A stretch of 64,000 bases of DNA from CAWFXC01 sp963819735 (GCA_963819735.1 CAWFXC010000001.1:2294001-2358000), one strand, 5' to 3'; positions 44,290 to 53,864 are shown, numbered from the stretch's first letter. Program-made: numbers and translations. The notes: generated by a model from the sequence alone, not told the origin.

Positions 44290-46023
44290 CTACGCCGGTG
44301 CGGTCTGCTCCCCGCGGACGACGCGACCGGGCAGCGCGCCGGTGGGTTCGTCGTCGCGGATCGTCACCTGGCCGTCGACGACGGTGGCCACGTAGCCCCG
44401 GGCTCGTTGCATGAGCCGCCGACCACCCGCCGGGAGGTCGAACACCATCTCCGGCTGCTCGACCCGGAGGCGTTGGTGGTCGATCACGTTGAGGTCGGCC
44501 CGGTACCCCGGCGCGATCCGCCCGCGGTCGCGGAGACCGTAGAGATCGGCGGTGTCGGAGGTCATCATCCGCACCGCGGTCGGGAGCGCGATGCGCGGCC
44601 CGCGGGTGCGGTCGCGCACCCAGTGCGTGAGCATGAGCGTCGGGCCGCTGGCGTCGACCGCGGCGCCGCAGTGCGCACCGCCGTCGCCCAGACCCCAGAC
44701 CGTCGCGGGATGGTTCAACATGTCGTGGACGTCGTCGAGGCTGAAGTTGAAGTAGTTGGTGAAGGGGAAGAGCACGAGGTTGCGGCCGTCGCCCTCGATC
44801 AAGAAGTCGTAGACGACTTCCTGCGCCGGACGACCCTCACGCGCCGCGATCGCGGCCATGGTGTCCTGGGTGCCCGGCTCCCACTCGAGTGGCTCGCGCA
44901 CGGGCAGCATGTTGTCGAACGTCTCGTACACGAACGACGCGAGCGGGTGATCCCACCCGTCGTTCGGCTCGGCGAGGATGCGCGCCCGCACTTCGGGGTC
45001 GCGCATGCGTCGGACCCGTTCGGCGAGCGGCAGCTCGGCCAACTCGCGGTAGCTCGGCCGGGTGCTGAACACGTTGTTCCGGCTCTGGAGGCCGAACAGG
45101 ATGCCGGTGGCGCGGTTGGCCACCTGGGGGTAGATCGGGATGCCCTCGTCGCGCCATTCCCCGCACCGGTCGAGGATCTCGCGCCACCGTTCGAGCTCGG
45201 TGTGGGTCTGCACCACCGAGAACGTGAGGCGGGTGCCGGTGACCGCGGCGAGGCGCCCGAGCAGGTCGAGCTCGGCGTGCGCGGCTTCGCCCACTTCGCC
45301 GTCCATGCCGCGCGGGACCACTTCGAAGACGCCGGTACCGAGCTCGCGCAGCACGTGAGCCAGCGCGGTGAGCTCGGCTTCGTCGGCGAACGTTCCCGGG
45401 ACCTCGTCGCCCCGGCTGGTGTGGTGGGCGAGGATGCGCGACGTCGACACGCCGAGCGCACCGGCGCGGATGCCGGCGCGCGCGATGTCGGTCATCGCGG
45501 CCAAGTCGTCGGCGGTGGCGACGCCGGTCCCGGCGCGCGCGCCCATCACGTAAGCGCGCACTGCGGCGTGCGGCACGTGGGTGCCGACGTCGACCATGCG
45601 CGGCCGCTCCGCCAGCGCGTCGAGATACTCGGGGAACGACTCCCACCGCCAGTCGATGCCTTCCCACAGCGCGGTACCGGGTATGTCCTCGACCCCCTCC
45701 ATGAGCTCGATCAGCTCCTGCTCACCTCCGGGGTGCACCGGCGCGAACCCGACGCCACAGTTGCCGACGACCACGGTGGTGACGCCGTGCCAGCACGACG
45801 GCGCGAGCTGGCTGTCCCATGTGGCCTGACCGTCGTAGTGAGTGTGCACGTCGACGAAGCCGGGGGTCACGAGCAGACCGTCGGCGTCGACGGTCTCGCG
45901 CGCCGGACCGCTGACCCGTCCGATCTCGACGATGCGTCCGTCGTCGACTGCGACGTCGCCGGTGTACAGCTCGGCACCGGTGCCGTCGACGATCGTGCCC
46001 GAGCGGAGTACCAGATCGTGCAT
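44290..46023 (-). CDS. Amidohydrolase, D-aminoacylase type
   Basis: This 577-residue protein is of the amidohydrolase 3 / N-acyl-D-amino acid deacylase group. It has the metal motif DVHTHYDGQATWD, CGVGFAP, and the late GDGGAHCGAAVDAS, then ADLNVIDHQRL. It should hydrolyse an amide or cyclic amide. GGAGGG precedes the ATG at 46023 by six bases, which decides this start over an upstream in-frame one. Confidence 0.87.
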   Translation of the reverse strand: MHDLVLRSGTIVDGTGAELYTGDVAVDDGRIVEIGRVSGPARETVDADGLLVTPGFVDVHTHYDGQATWDSQLAPSCWHGVTTVVVGNCGVGFAPVHPGGEQELIELMEGVEDIPGTALWEGIDWRWESFPEYLDALAERPRMVDVGTHVPHAAVRAYVMGARAGTGVATADDLAAMTDIARAGIRAGALGVSTSRILAHHTSRGDEVPGTFADEAELTALAHVLRELGTGVFEVVPRGMDGEVGEAAHAELDLLGRLAAVTGTRLTFSVVQTHTELERWREILDRCGEWRDEGIPIYPQVANRATGILFGLQSRNNVFSTRPSYRELAELPLAERVRRMRDPEVRARILAEPNDGWDHPLASFVYETFDNMLPVREPLEWEPGTQDTMAAIAAREGRPAQEVVYDFLIEGDGRNLVLFPFTNYFNFSLDDVHDMLNHPATVWGLGDGGAHCGAAVDASGPTLMLTHWVRDRTRGPRIALPTAVRMMTSDTADLYGLRDRGRIAPGYRADLNVIDHQRLRVEQPEMVFDLPAGGRRLMQRARGYVATVVDGQVTIRDDEPTGALPGRVVRGEQTAPA

Positions 46024-46106
46024 GCCGTTCCCTCCGATTGGAAGCTCGCGCACCCTAACCGGGCCCGACGACGGCGCGCACGAGGGCGCGGCATCGCGCC
46101 CCGGGA

Positions 46107-46112
46107 TACCGT
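46107..46112 (+). promoter_or_regulatory. -10 box TACCGT of the VOC gene (leaderless)
   Basis: TACCGT is followed by six bases and the ATG at 46119. Confidence 0.5.
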
Positions 46113-46118
46113 GCGGCG

Positions 46119-47063
46119 ATGAGCACCCCCTTGGTCGAGGCCCGCCGCTTCCTGCACTGTTGCTACTGCTGTCCGGACTCCGGCGCGGTGGCGCAGTTCT
46201 TCACCGAGGGGCTCGGGATGAAGGCCACCATGCGGACGAACGGCGGACGGTCCGACGGTTCCCTGCTCAGCATCGACGGCGAGATCGAATCCGACGCGCG
46301 GTTCGTGTACGACCGACGCGGGCCGCGCACCAGCCCTGCGGTGGAAGTGCAGGGCTGGCTGGACCCGCCGGTCGACGGTGACGTCTATCCCGCTGCGCAC
46401 CACGTCGGATTCCACGCGGTGGGGGTTGCGGTCCCGGCCGTCGACGACGTCGTGCACGCGCTCGAAGGGTTGGGGGCGACGATCGTCGGCCGCACCGCCG
46501 ACGCGGCCGCGCTGTTCGGGTCGCCGAGCGCGGTGGTGGTGCGCGCGGCCGACGGCGTGCTCGTCGACATCATGGAAGCCGACGAGCCCAAGAGCCCCGA
46601 CGCCGACAGCCGGTTCCATCACATGCGGCTCACGTGCAACGATCTCGACGCATCACTGGCCTGGTACGAGGCGCTCGGGTTCTCGGTGGTCGTGCGGCAC
46701 GACTCGATCGAGGTTCCGGCCGCGGTGTTCGGCGGCGCGGCCGACGGCGTGGTGGCGGTGGCGCAGTTGCGCCTGCCCGACGAGCCGTTCCGTTTGCTGC
46801 TCCACCAATGGCTCGAACCGGCGTCGTACGGCCATCCCTATCCGAACGCCAACCATCGCGGCATGTACCGCGCCGCGGTGTGCGTCGACGACACGCGGAC
46901 CGCCTACGAGATGTTGACCGGCGCGGGCTTCGCGTTCGACGCGCCGCCGCGTGTCGTCGAGCTCACCGGCACACCGGTCCCTAACATGTGGATCGCCTTC
47001 CTGCGCGATCCCGACGGCTTCCCCGTCGAGCTGGTCGAACGCCCCCGCAGCGCGTTCCGGTAG
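46119..47063 (+). CDS. Two-domain VOC (glyoxalase/dioxygenase superfamily) protein
   Basis: This 314-residue protein has two vicinal-oxygen-chelate modules, one starting FLHCCYCCPDSGAVAQFF and one starting FHHMRLTCNDLDASLAWYEALGF, with the C-terminal IAFLRDPDGFPVELVE. Such proteins bind metal and act as dioxygenases, lyases or resistance proteins; the metal His and Glu seem present only in the second module. Function is unresolved. The stop codon lies inside the first unit of a 15-base tandem repeat. Confidence 0.78.
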   Translation: MSTPLVEARRFLHCCYCCPDSGAVAQFFTEGLGMKATMRTNGGRSDGSLLSIDGEIESDARFVYDRRGPRTSPAVEVQGWLDPPVDGDVYPAAHHVGFHAVGVAVPAVDDVVHALEGLGATIVGRTADAAALFGSPSAVVVRAADGVLVDIMEADEPKSPDADSRFHHMRLTCNDLDASLAWYEALGFSVVVRHDSIEVPAAVFGGAADGVVAVAQLRLPDEPFRLLLHQWLEPASYGHPYPNANHRGMYRAAVCVDDTRTAYEMLTGAGFAFDAPPRVVELTGTPVPNMWIAFLRDPDGFPVELVERPRSAFR

Positions 47064-47111
47064 CAGGCGTTCCGGTAGCAGGCGTTCCGGTAACCGGCGT
47101 TCCGGTAACCC
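47052..47111. repeat. Tandem repeat of a 15-base unit, four copies
   Basis: Four units of GCGTTCCGGTARCMS begin at the last codons of the VOC gene. Units one and two are identical, three and four differ by four or five bases. Each unit would re-create the ending Ala-Phe-Arg-stop in the VOC frame. Confidence 0.75.
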
Positions 47112-47121
47112 ACCACATCCC

Positions 47122-47168
47122 AACTTGCGTCGCTCGTGTTGGCTACGTCAACGCCAACGACGCAAGTT
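47122..47168. terminator. Hairpin element A, copy 1 (bidirectional terminator candidate)
   Basis: AACTTGCGTCG (47122-47132) pairs perfectly with CGACGCAAGTT (47158-47168), with a further helix inside and a six-base bulge. It lies between the convergent VOC and DUF2182 genes. A related copy is at 53865-53898. Confidence 0.5.
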
Positions 47169-47207
47169 CGGGGGTGGGAGCGCGGGTCCGGCGACACCGA
47201 CCGCGGC

Positions 47208-47975
47208 TCAGGCCAGGTTGACGACCGCCACCGTCGCCGCACACGCGAGCAGGAAGCAGCCGGCGGGGATGCGGAGCCGGGCGCCCCAGGCTGCGTTCTT
47301 CTCCGCGGCCATGAGCGCCGCCATCGGGATCATCCACCCGATCGACCCCATTCCCAACGCGAACATCAGCACCATCAGGGCGCCGCAGGCGCCGACACAC
47401 GCGCGGCCCGAACGGAAGCCGATCGCCCAGCCGTGCCGATTCGGATCGATGTCGTGTTCGACCAGCGCGTCGGGAGCCCGGCACCATTCGAGACACGTGC
47501 GGGCGAGGTTCGTGAACTGGTAGGCACCGGCGATCGCGATGGTGGCGGCGAGGATGACCCATGAGTTGTGGGCCAGCCACGGATGGGTGTCGACCTGTTC
47601 GTGCAGGGTGGCGTCGCCGAGATGGGCGACGACCCCGAAGCCGATCCAGACCGCGAGGTAGCCGACCGCAACCGCGGCCGTGCGCCACGATGGCGCGAAC
47701 GCGCCGAGCGCGTGTGCCGAACCGATCGAGGCGCGACGGATGACCGGCAGTGCGGTGGGCAGCATCATGGCCGTCACCATGAGGGTCCAGCCCGCGGCCA
47801 GCGCGAGCGGTGCACCGAGGCCGTGGATGTGGTCGAGTCGCGCGTGCGACAGGTACGGGGCCTCGGGGCTCACCGCCCACGAGGTGAGGACGAGCCACGC
47901 GACACCGGCGACGAGGAGGAGGCTGATCCCGACCCGGTCGGGTGGGCGCGACCTCGTTGTCGCGAGTCGGTTCAC
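47208..47975 (-). CDS. DUF2182 membrane protein
   Basis: This 255-residue protein has about six or seven membrane helices and the DUF2182 patterns GWTLMVTAMMLPTALPVIRR, YQFTNLARTCLEWCRAP and GRACVGACGALMVLMFALG. The family is described as predicted metal-binding membrane proteins and its conserved Met and Cys residues fit a soft metal such as copper. It overlaps the XdhC-YHS gene by GTGA and is the last gene of the CO dehydrogenase operon, so a role in metal supply to the enzyme is a reasonable inference. Confidence 0.8.
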   Translation of the reverse strand: MNRLATTRSRPPDRVGISLLLVAGVAWLVLTSWAVSPEAPYLSHARLDHIHGLGAPLALAAGWTLMVTAMMLPTALPVIRRASIGSAHALGAFAPSWRTAAVAVGYLAVWIGFGVVAHLGDATLHEQVDTHPWLAHNSWVILAATIAIAGAYQFTNLARTCLEWCRAPDALVEHDIDPNRHGWAIGFRSGRACVGACGALMVLMFALGMGSIGWMIPMAALMAAEKNAAWGARLRIPAGCFLLACAATVAVVNLA

Positions 47976-48949
47976 GACGTGATGAACGTGGCCGGGTCGG
48001 CCGCAAACGCCGCCGCGCACCCCGATCCGCAGAACCAGTGACGCCGGCCTTCGTGGTCGTGGTGCCGCGTCGTGTCGATGGCGGCGACGGTCATGCCGCA
48101 CACCGGGTCGATCGCGCTCACCTCAGGAGAGGGAGTGTCCGGGGCCGAGCCGGCGTTCGTCCCGTCGTGGGTCCGACTGCGCTCGCGCGGACGGCGGGAG
48201 ACGATCTCGGCGAGGATCGACAGCGCGACCTCCTCGGGTGTCCGGGCACCGATGTCGAAGCCCGCCGGAGTGGTGATCCGCGCCCGTTCGTCGTCGGCGA
48301 GATCGAGCGCGTCGAGCACCGCCGCACCCCGCCGCGGGGATGCGACCAGGCCGATGTAGGGGACGCCGGCCGCCAACGCGCCGCGCAGCACGTCGGCCTC
48401 TTCGCGTCCGTGGGAGGCGACGACCACCGCGTCGGCATCGGAGAGCCCGCCCTCCGCCAGGTCGCGCGCGACGGCCACCGCGTAGCCCACGTGTTCGGCG
48501 AGGTCGGCGACCGCGTGGGCGATGGGCGCGTCGCCGTGGAGCACGATCAGGGGCTCGGGCAACACCGGATCGAGGAAGATCTCGAGGGTGCCGCCCGACA
48601 GGCACGGGTTGTGCACGGAGATCGCACCGGACCGCGGCGGCGTCGCGTCGGCATCCTCCGCATCGGGCGTCTCGGGATCGATCCGCAGCAGCAGTGCTTC
48701 GCCCGTGCGCAGCACCACGAGGGCTTGCGCCTGCACGCTCGCCTCCGCGCACTCACCCCCGACGAAGCCGAGGATGCTGCCGTCGGTGAGCACGAGCGCG
48801 GTGTCGCCCGCCTTCGCCGAGGTCGGGCGTTCGGCGCGCACCACGGTGGCGACGACGTACGGCACGCGGTCGGCGTCGAGCGCGTCGGCGCGTCGACGCA
48901 GGTCGGCGGGCGCGTCGAGCACGCTCGGCGACCCGCCCCGGCGCGTCAT
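47972..48949 (-). CDS. XdhC/CoxF-family maturation protein fused to a YHS metal-binding domain
   Basis: This 325-residue protein has an N-terminal XdhC/CoxI domain (LVLTDGSILGFVGGECAEASV, with the conserved Gly-Glu-Cys) and a Rossmann domain (DADAVVVASHGREEADVL, VPYIGLVASPRRGAAVL), which help sulfurate and insert molybdenum cofactor. The last 45 residues are a YHS domain (DPVCGMTV, then RHWFCGSGCAAAF) that binds metal in copper-handling proteins. It follows coxL after 49 bases and precedes the DUF2182 gene. The fusion is unusual in my experience. Confidence 0.85.
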   Translation of the reverse strand: MTRRGGSPSVLDAPADLRRRADALDADRVPYVVATVVRAERPTSAKAGDTALVLTDGSILGFVGGECAEASVQAQALVVLRTGEALLLRIDPETPDAEDADATPPRSGAISVHNPCLSGGTLEIFLDPVLPEPLIVLHGDAPIAHAVADLAEHVGYAVAVARDLAEGGLSDADAVVVASHGREEADVLRGALAAGVPYIGLVASPRRGAAVLDALDLADDERARITTPAGFDIGARTPEEVALSILAEIVSRRPRERSRTHDGTNAGSAPDTPSPEVSAIDPVCGMTVAAIDTTRHHDHEGRRHWFCGSGCAAAFAADPATFITS

Positions 48950-48998
48950 GCGCGACCAGTGCTCGCGCTCGGCGCCGCGCCGTACGTCGTCGTACGTT

Positions 48999-51372
48999 TC
49001 ATTCGATCGCCATGTCCGTACGGAACGAGTTCCCCTGCATCGCCCGCCACACCTGAGCCGACGTGAGCGGCATGTCGGCGTGGCGTACCCCGATGGCGTC
49101 GCATACCGCGTTCACGACCGCGGGCGGCGAGCCGACGGTGGCCGATTCACCCACGCCCTTCACGCCGAGCGGGTGGTGGGGTGACGGCGTGACCGTCTCC
49201 CCACACTCCCAGCTCGGGCACTCCATCGCGGTGGGGAGCAGGTAGTCCATGAACGAGCCGCCGAGGCAGTTGCCGTCCTCGTCGAACGCGATCACTTCCA
49301 TGAGCGCCATGCCGACGCCGTCGGCCAGGCCGCCGTGCACCTGCCCCTCGACGATCATCGGGTTGATCCGCGGCCCGCAGTCGTCGACCGCGATGAAGCG
49401 ACGGACCTTCACCTGACCGGTGCCGGGGTCGACGTCGACGACACAGATGTACGCGCCGAACGGATAGGTGAGGTTGGGCGGGTCGTACACGCATTCGCCG
49501 TCGAGGTGACCCTCGACGCCCTCGGGTAGCTCGAGCGATCCGTGGGCGGCGAGCGCGATCTCCTGGATGGTGTGACCGTGCGACGGGTCGCCGTTCACGA
49601 ACCAGCGACCCTTCTCCCACTCGAGATCCTCGGGCGCGACCTCGAGCATCGCCGACGCGATGATCCGGGCCTTGTCGCGTACGCGACGGGTGGCGATGGC
49701 GACCGCCGCACCCGAGACCGGGGTCGACCGCGAGCCGTAGGTGCCGAGGCCGAACGGGGTGTTGTCGGTGTCGCCGTGGACGACGTCGATGTCGTCGGGT
49801 GAGATACCGATCTCCTCGGCGACGATCTGGGCGAATGTCGTCTCGTGGCCCTGCCCCTGGGTCTGGACCGACAGGCGGACGACGGCCTTGCCCGTCGGGT
49901 GCACGCGCACCTCGGCGCCGTCGGCCATGCCGAGCCCGAGGATGTCCATGTGCTTGCGGGGGCCGGCGCCGACGGTCTCGGTGAAGAACGAGAGGCCGAT
50001 GCCCATGAGCTCGCCGCGGGCGCGCTTCTCCGCCTGTTCCTTGCGCAGATCCTCGTAGCCGCACATGTCCATCGCCAAACGCAACGCACGCGGGTAGTCG
50101 CCGGAGTCGTAGACCCAGCCCGTCTTGCACGTGTACGGGAACTGCTCGGGTCGGATGAGGTTCTTCATGCGCAACTCGGCCGGGTCCATCCCGAGCTCGT
50201 CGGCAAGACAGTCGACGATGCGTTCGACGAGGTACACGGCTTCGGTCACGCGGAACGAGCACGCGTACGCGACGCCTCCCGGCGCCTTGTTGCTGTACAC
50301 GCCGGTCACCGCGCAGTATGCCGCTTCGAGGTCGTAGGAACCGGTGAAGATGTGGAAGAACCCCGCCGGGAACTTCGTGGGTTGCGCGGTGTTGTTGAAC
50401 GCGCCGTGATCGGCGAGCACGTTCACCCGCAGACCCGTGATCCGGCCGTCCTTCGTCGCGGCGATCTCTCCCTGCATGTGGTAGTCGCGGGCGAAGCTGG
50501 TCGACATCAGGTTCTCGGACCGGTCCTCGACCCACTTCACCGGCTTGCCGGTGACGATCGAGCCGACGACCGAGAGCACGTAGCCGGGATAGATCCCCAC
50601 CTTGTTGCCGAAGCCGCCACCGATGTCGGGGCTGATCACGCGGATCTTGTGCTCGGGCAGCCCGGCGACGAGCGCGTACAAGGTGCGGTGCGCGTGCGGC
50701 GCCTGGGTCGTGCACCAGATCGTGAGCTTGCCCGTGACCTTGTCCATGTCGGCGACCGAACCGCACGTCTCCATCGGCGCCGGGTGCACCCGCGGATAGA
50801 GCATCTCTTGGCGCACGACGACCTCGGCCCGGTCGAAGACCGCGTCGGTCTCCGCTTTGTCGCCCGCGTCCCAGTCGAAGATGTGATTGTCGGTCTTGCC
50901 CTCGATGTCGTCGCGGATCACGGGCGCGTCGGGGTCGAGCGCGCGGCAGCGCGTCGATCACCGGCGGTAGTGGCTCGTAGTCGACGTCGATCAGCTCCAG
51001 CGCGTCGCGCGCCGAGTAGCGGTCCTCGGCGACGACGAACGCGACCTCCTGGCCCTGGAACCGCACCTTGTCGGTCGCGAGAACCGCGAGCACGTCGTTC
51101 GACAGCGCGGGGATCCAGGCCAGGCCGAGACCTTCGAGCGTCGCGCCGGTGATGACGGCCTTCACCTTGGGGTGGGCTTCGGCGGCCGACGTGTCGATGC
51201 TGCGAATGCGGGCGTGCGCGAGCGGGCTGCGCAGCACCGCGCCGTGCAGCATCCCGTGGAGCTGGAGGTCGTCGACGTAGTTGCCCTTGCCGCGGATGAA
51301 GCGCGGGTCTTCCTTGCGGGCCATACGCCCGAAACCGATGGGGCTGACCGGAGGGTCGGCGGTGGTGGTCAT
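48999..51372 (-). CDS. coxL: Form I aerobic carbon monoxide dehydrogenase large subunit (one apparent frameshift)
   Basis: After repair this is a 790-residue molybdenum-copper subunit that oxidises CO to CO2. The active-site loop reads AYACSFR, the signature of form I CoxL, whose Cys holds the copper; form II enzymes read AYRGAGR. Other landmarks are DPRFIRGKGNYVDD at the start, DIGGGFGNKVGIYPG, TQGQGHETTFAQIVAEE and the glutamate GVGESATVGSP. The frame advances by one base near 50937-50950 (after VIDALPR); removal of one base restores LDPDAPVIRDDIEGK. Gene order coxM-coxS-coxL is that of form I clusters. Confidence 0.93.
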
Positions 51373-51875
51373 CAGACGGTCACCTCCACACCGGCATCGG
51401 TGCCGGCAGCAGCGTCGGCGTCGGTCCGCGCCGCCGCGCGGATGGCCCGGACGATGTTCTCGTACCCGGTGCACCGGCAGATCTGGCCGGAGATGGCCTC
51501 GCGGATCTCGGTGTCAGTCGGATCGGGGTTGCGGTCGAGCAGCCAGCGGGCGGTCATCATCATCCCCGGCGTGCAGAAGCCGCACTGCAGACCGTGCTCG
51601 TCGACGAACGCCTGCTGCACGGGATCGAGCCCGGCCGCGGTCTCGAGGTCCTCGACGGTGCGGATGCGGTGGCCGTGGGCCATCGCGGTGAGCACGGTGC
51701 AGCTCTTCACCGGTTCATCGTCCATCCAGAGGACGCACGTGCCGCAGTTCGAGGTGTCGCAGCCCCAGTGCGTGCCGGTGAGTCCGAGGTGGTCGCGCAC
51801 GAAGTGCACGAGCAGCAATCGCGGTTCGACGTCGGCGCTCACCTCTTCGCCGTTGACGGTCATCGTCACCTGCAT
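51372..51875 (-). CDS. coxS: CO dehydrogenase small (iron-sulfur) subunit
   Basis: This 167-residue subunit carries two [2Fe-2S] clusters. The first, plant-ferredoxin type, is in GCDTSNCGTCVLWMDD with a later Cys in VKSCTVL; the second in LQCGFCTPGM and ISGQICRCTGYENIV. It relays electrons from molybdenum to FAD. GGAGG precedes the ATG by seven bases, two bases after the coxM stop. It overlaps coxL by ATGA. Confidence 0.95.
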   Translation of the reverse strand: MQVTMTVNGEEVSADVEPRLLLVHFVRDHLGLTGTHWGCDTSNCGTCVLWMDDEPVKSCTVLTAMAHGHRIRTVEDLETAAGLDPVQQAFVDEHGLQCGFCTPGMMMTARWLLDRNPDPTDTEIREAISGQICRCTGYENIVRAIRAAARTDADAAAGTDAGVEVTV

Positions 51876-51877
51876 CG

Positions 51878-52753
51878 TCACGCCTCCAGTCCGTGCGCCC
51901 GTGCCGCGGCTCGCCGCAACGCGCGCTTGGTGAGCTCTCCGACGAGGTGCCGCTTGTAGTCGGCCGGGCCCCGCTGGTCGCTGTTCGGGTTGCACCCTTC
52001 GGCCGCCAGGCGCGCCGCAGTCGCGATCGTCGCCTCGGTGATCGCGCTGCCGCGCAGCGCATCTTCCGCGCCCGGCGCGCGGAAGTGCTCCGCGCCCGCG
52101 GCGGCCAGGCCGATCCCGGCGTCGACCACCGTGTCCCCGTCGAGCGCCACCACTGCGCCGACCGCGATGACGGCCCAGTCGCCGACGCGCCGTTCGACCT
52201 TCTCGTACGCGCTGCCGGTGCCCGGGCGGATGGGCACCCGCACCTCGGTGAGGATCTCGGCCGGACCGACGGCAGTGGTGTACGGCCCGAGGTGGAACTC
52301 GTCCATGGGCACGATCCGCTCACCCGTCGTCGAACGCACCACCGCCGCCGCCTTGAGCGCGGCGAACGCGGCGGAGAGATCCTCCGAGGGGTCGGCCTGG
52401 CAGATGGATCCACCGATGGTGCCCCGGTTGCGCACGATCGGGTCGGCGATGACCCGCTCCGCGTCGTGGAGGATGCGGAAGTGCTCGCCCGCGACCGCCG
52501 ATTCGAGCAGCTCACGGTGGCGGGTCATCGCGCCGATCCGCAGCTCGTCGCCGACGACGCTGATCGACGAGAGATCGGTCAGGTCGTTGATGTCGATGAG
52601 CACCTCGGGCCGGGCCAGGCGCAGCTTCATCATCGGGAGCAGGCTGTGGCCTCCCGCTATCAGGCGGGCCTCGGGCCCGTAACGTTCGAGCAGTGCCAGT
52701 GCGTCGCTGACGCTGGTCGCCCGCTCGTACTCGACCGGTGCCGGTACCTGCAT
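51878..52753 (-). CDS. coxM: CO dehydrogenase medium (FAD) subunit
   Basis: This 291-residue flavoprotein has the FAD-binding loops ARLIAGGHSLLPMMKLRLA and RNRGTIGGSICQADPSED, followed by the CODH FAD C-terminal domain. It accepts electrons from CoxS and hands them to quinone. The ATG at 52753 is preceded by AAGGGG. It is the first gene of the cox operon and is divergent from the LysR gene. Confidence 0.93.
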   Translation of the reverse strand: MQVPAPVEYERATSVSDALALLERYGPEARLIAGGHSLLPMMKLRLARPEVLIDINDLTDLSSISVVGDELRIGAMTRHRELLESAVAGEHFRILHDAERVIADPIVRNRGTIGGSICQADPSEDLSAAFAALKAAAVVRSTTGERIVPMDEFHLGPYTTAVGPAEILTEVRVPIRPGTGSAYEKVERRVGDWAVIAVGAVVALDGDTVVDAGIGLAAAGAEHFRAPGAEDALRGSAITEATIATAARLAAEGCNPNSDQRGPADYKRHLVGELTKRALRRAAARAHGLEA

Positions 52754-52805
52754 GAAGGCCCCCCTTCGACTCGGTCGGGCCAACGTCGCGCTCGACCGCG
52801 AGGCG

Positions 52806-52834
52806 AGTCAACGGCTCCATAAGCGATCACTTAT
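52806..52834 (-). promoter_or_regulatory. cox promoter with LysR-type operator
   Basis: A near-perfect 16-base palindrome (52819-52834, ATAAG - six bases - CTTAT) is the most AT-rich spot of the divergent region. Seven bases further toward coxM lies TTGACT (52811-52806), a good -35 box, and 18 bases on a GACGTT -10 candidate. The palindrome just upstream of -35 is where LysR-type activators bind. Confidence 0.55.
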
Positions 52835-52878
52835 CGCCCGCCGGGCGCGGGCGGCCCGGCCGCGCGACGCTGTGCGCC

Positions 52879-53844
52879 ATGACGCTGACCCAGCTCGAGG
52901 CGTTCGTGCTCGTCGCCCGTCTCGGCTCGGTCACCGCCGCCGCCCGCACGCTCGGGGTGAGCGAACCGGCGGTCTCCGGCGCCCTCGCCGCGCTGCGGCG
53001 TCAGTTGGGCGACGAGCTCGTCGAGCGGGGCGCGGCCGGCATGACCCTCACGCCGGGCGGCCGGCGCCTGGTGCCGCTGGCGTCGCAGATGATCGCGCTC
53101 GCGTCGGAGGCCGAGGACGCCATCCGTCAGGCGCGCGGCGCGCCCGAGCGCCTCCGGGTGGTGGCGACGAGCTCGGTGGCGGAGTCGGTGGCACCGGCGC
53201 TGATCGCTGCGTTCACCGCGCGCGCCGGGGCGGTCGACGTCTCGCTCGGCGTCGCCGGCTCCAACGAGATGGCCGCGGTGCTGCACGAGCGGCTCGCTGA
53301 CGTCGCGCTCGGGCCCCGGATCTCGGGCGACGACGCGGTCGGGCTCGAGTGCATCCCGCTGTTCCGGTACCGGTTGGCGTTGGTGGCCTCGCCCGCGCAC
53401 GGGCTCGCGACGATGGAGCACGTTCCCGCGCCGCTGCTCGCCGAACAGGCCTGGTTGGTCGATCCCGGGGCGACCGACGACGCGTCACCGGTACTGCGGT
53501 TGCTGGAACACCTCGGTGTGCGCGAGCAGCAGATCCGGGTGTTCCCCAGCCAAGCCGCGGCGTGGGCGGCGGCCGAAGAAGGACAAGGTGTGGCGCCGGC
53601 GGTCACGTATCTGGTGGGCGACGAGCTCTCCCGGCGATCGCTCGTCGCGCTCAATGTCGCGGGAATGCCGCTGGAGCTGCTCTGGTACGCGACGATGCTT
53701 GCGGCCGATCGCCGGAGCCCGGCCGCCGCGTCGCTGCGTCGCTTCATGACCACGCCCGACGCGACGCACGCGATGCACGCGCCGTTGAGTGGAGTGCCGC
53801 CGAGCCGGTTCCGCCCTCCCGTCTACGTGACGATTTGGAGCTGA
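52879..53844 (+). CDS. LysR family regulator, probable activator of cox
   Basis: This 321-residue protein has the LysR helix-turn-helix (LEAFVLVARLGSVTAAARTLGVSEPAVSGALAALRRQLG) and a LysR substrate-binding domain with RLRVVATSSVAES and LADVALGPRI. It resembles CbbR/CoxR-type regulators and is divergent from coxM, the classical LysR arrangement. GACGCT lies seven bases before the ATG, a weak leaderless box. Confidence 0.85.
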   Translation: MTLTQLEAFVLVARLGSVTAAARTLGVSEPAVSGALAALRRQLGDELVERGAAGMTLTPGGRRLVPLASQMIALASEAEDAIRQARGAPERLRVVATSSVAESVAPALIAAFTARAGAVDVSLGVAGSNEMAAVLHERLADVALGPRISGDDAVGLECIPLFRYRLALVASPAHGLATMEHVPAPLLAEQAWLVDPGATDDASPVLRLLEHLGVREQQIRVFPSQAAAWAAAEEGQGVAPAVTYLVGDELSRRSLVALNVAGMPLELLWYATMLAADRRSPAAASLRRFMTTPDATHAMHAPLSGVPPSRFRPPVYVTIWS

Positions 53845-53864
53845 CGCCGTCCCCTACCGAACCG

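Noticed and set aside
47052..47168. CRISPR-like array
   Set aside because: The units are contiguous 15-base repeats without spacers and no cas genes are present.
48999..52753. Xanthine dehydrogenase or form II (CoxL-like) operon
   Set aside because: The active-site loop AYACSFR and the M-S-L gene order indicate form I CO dehydrogenase.
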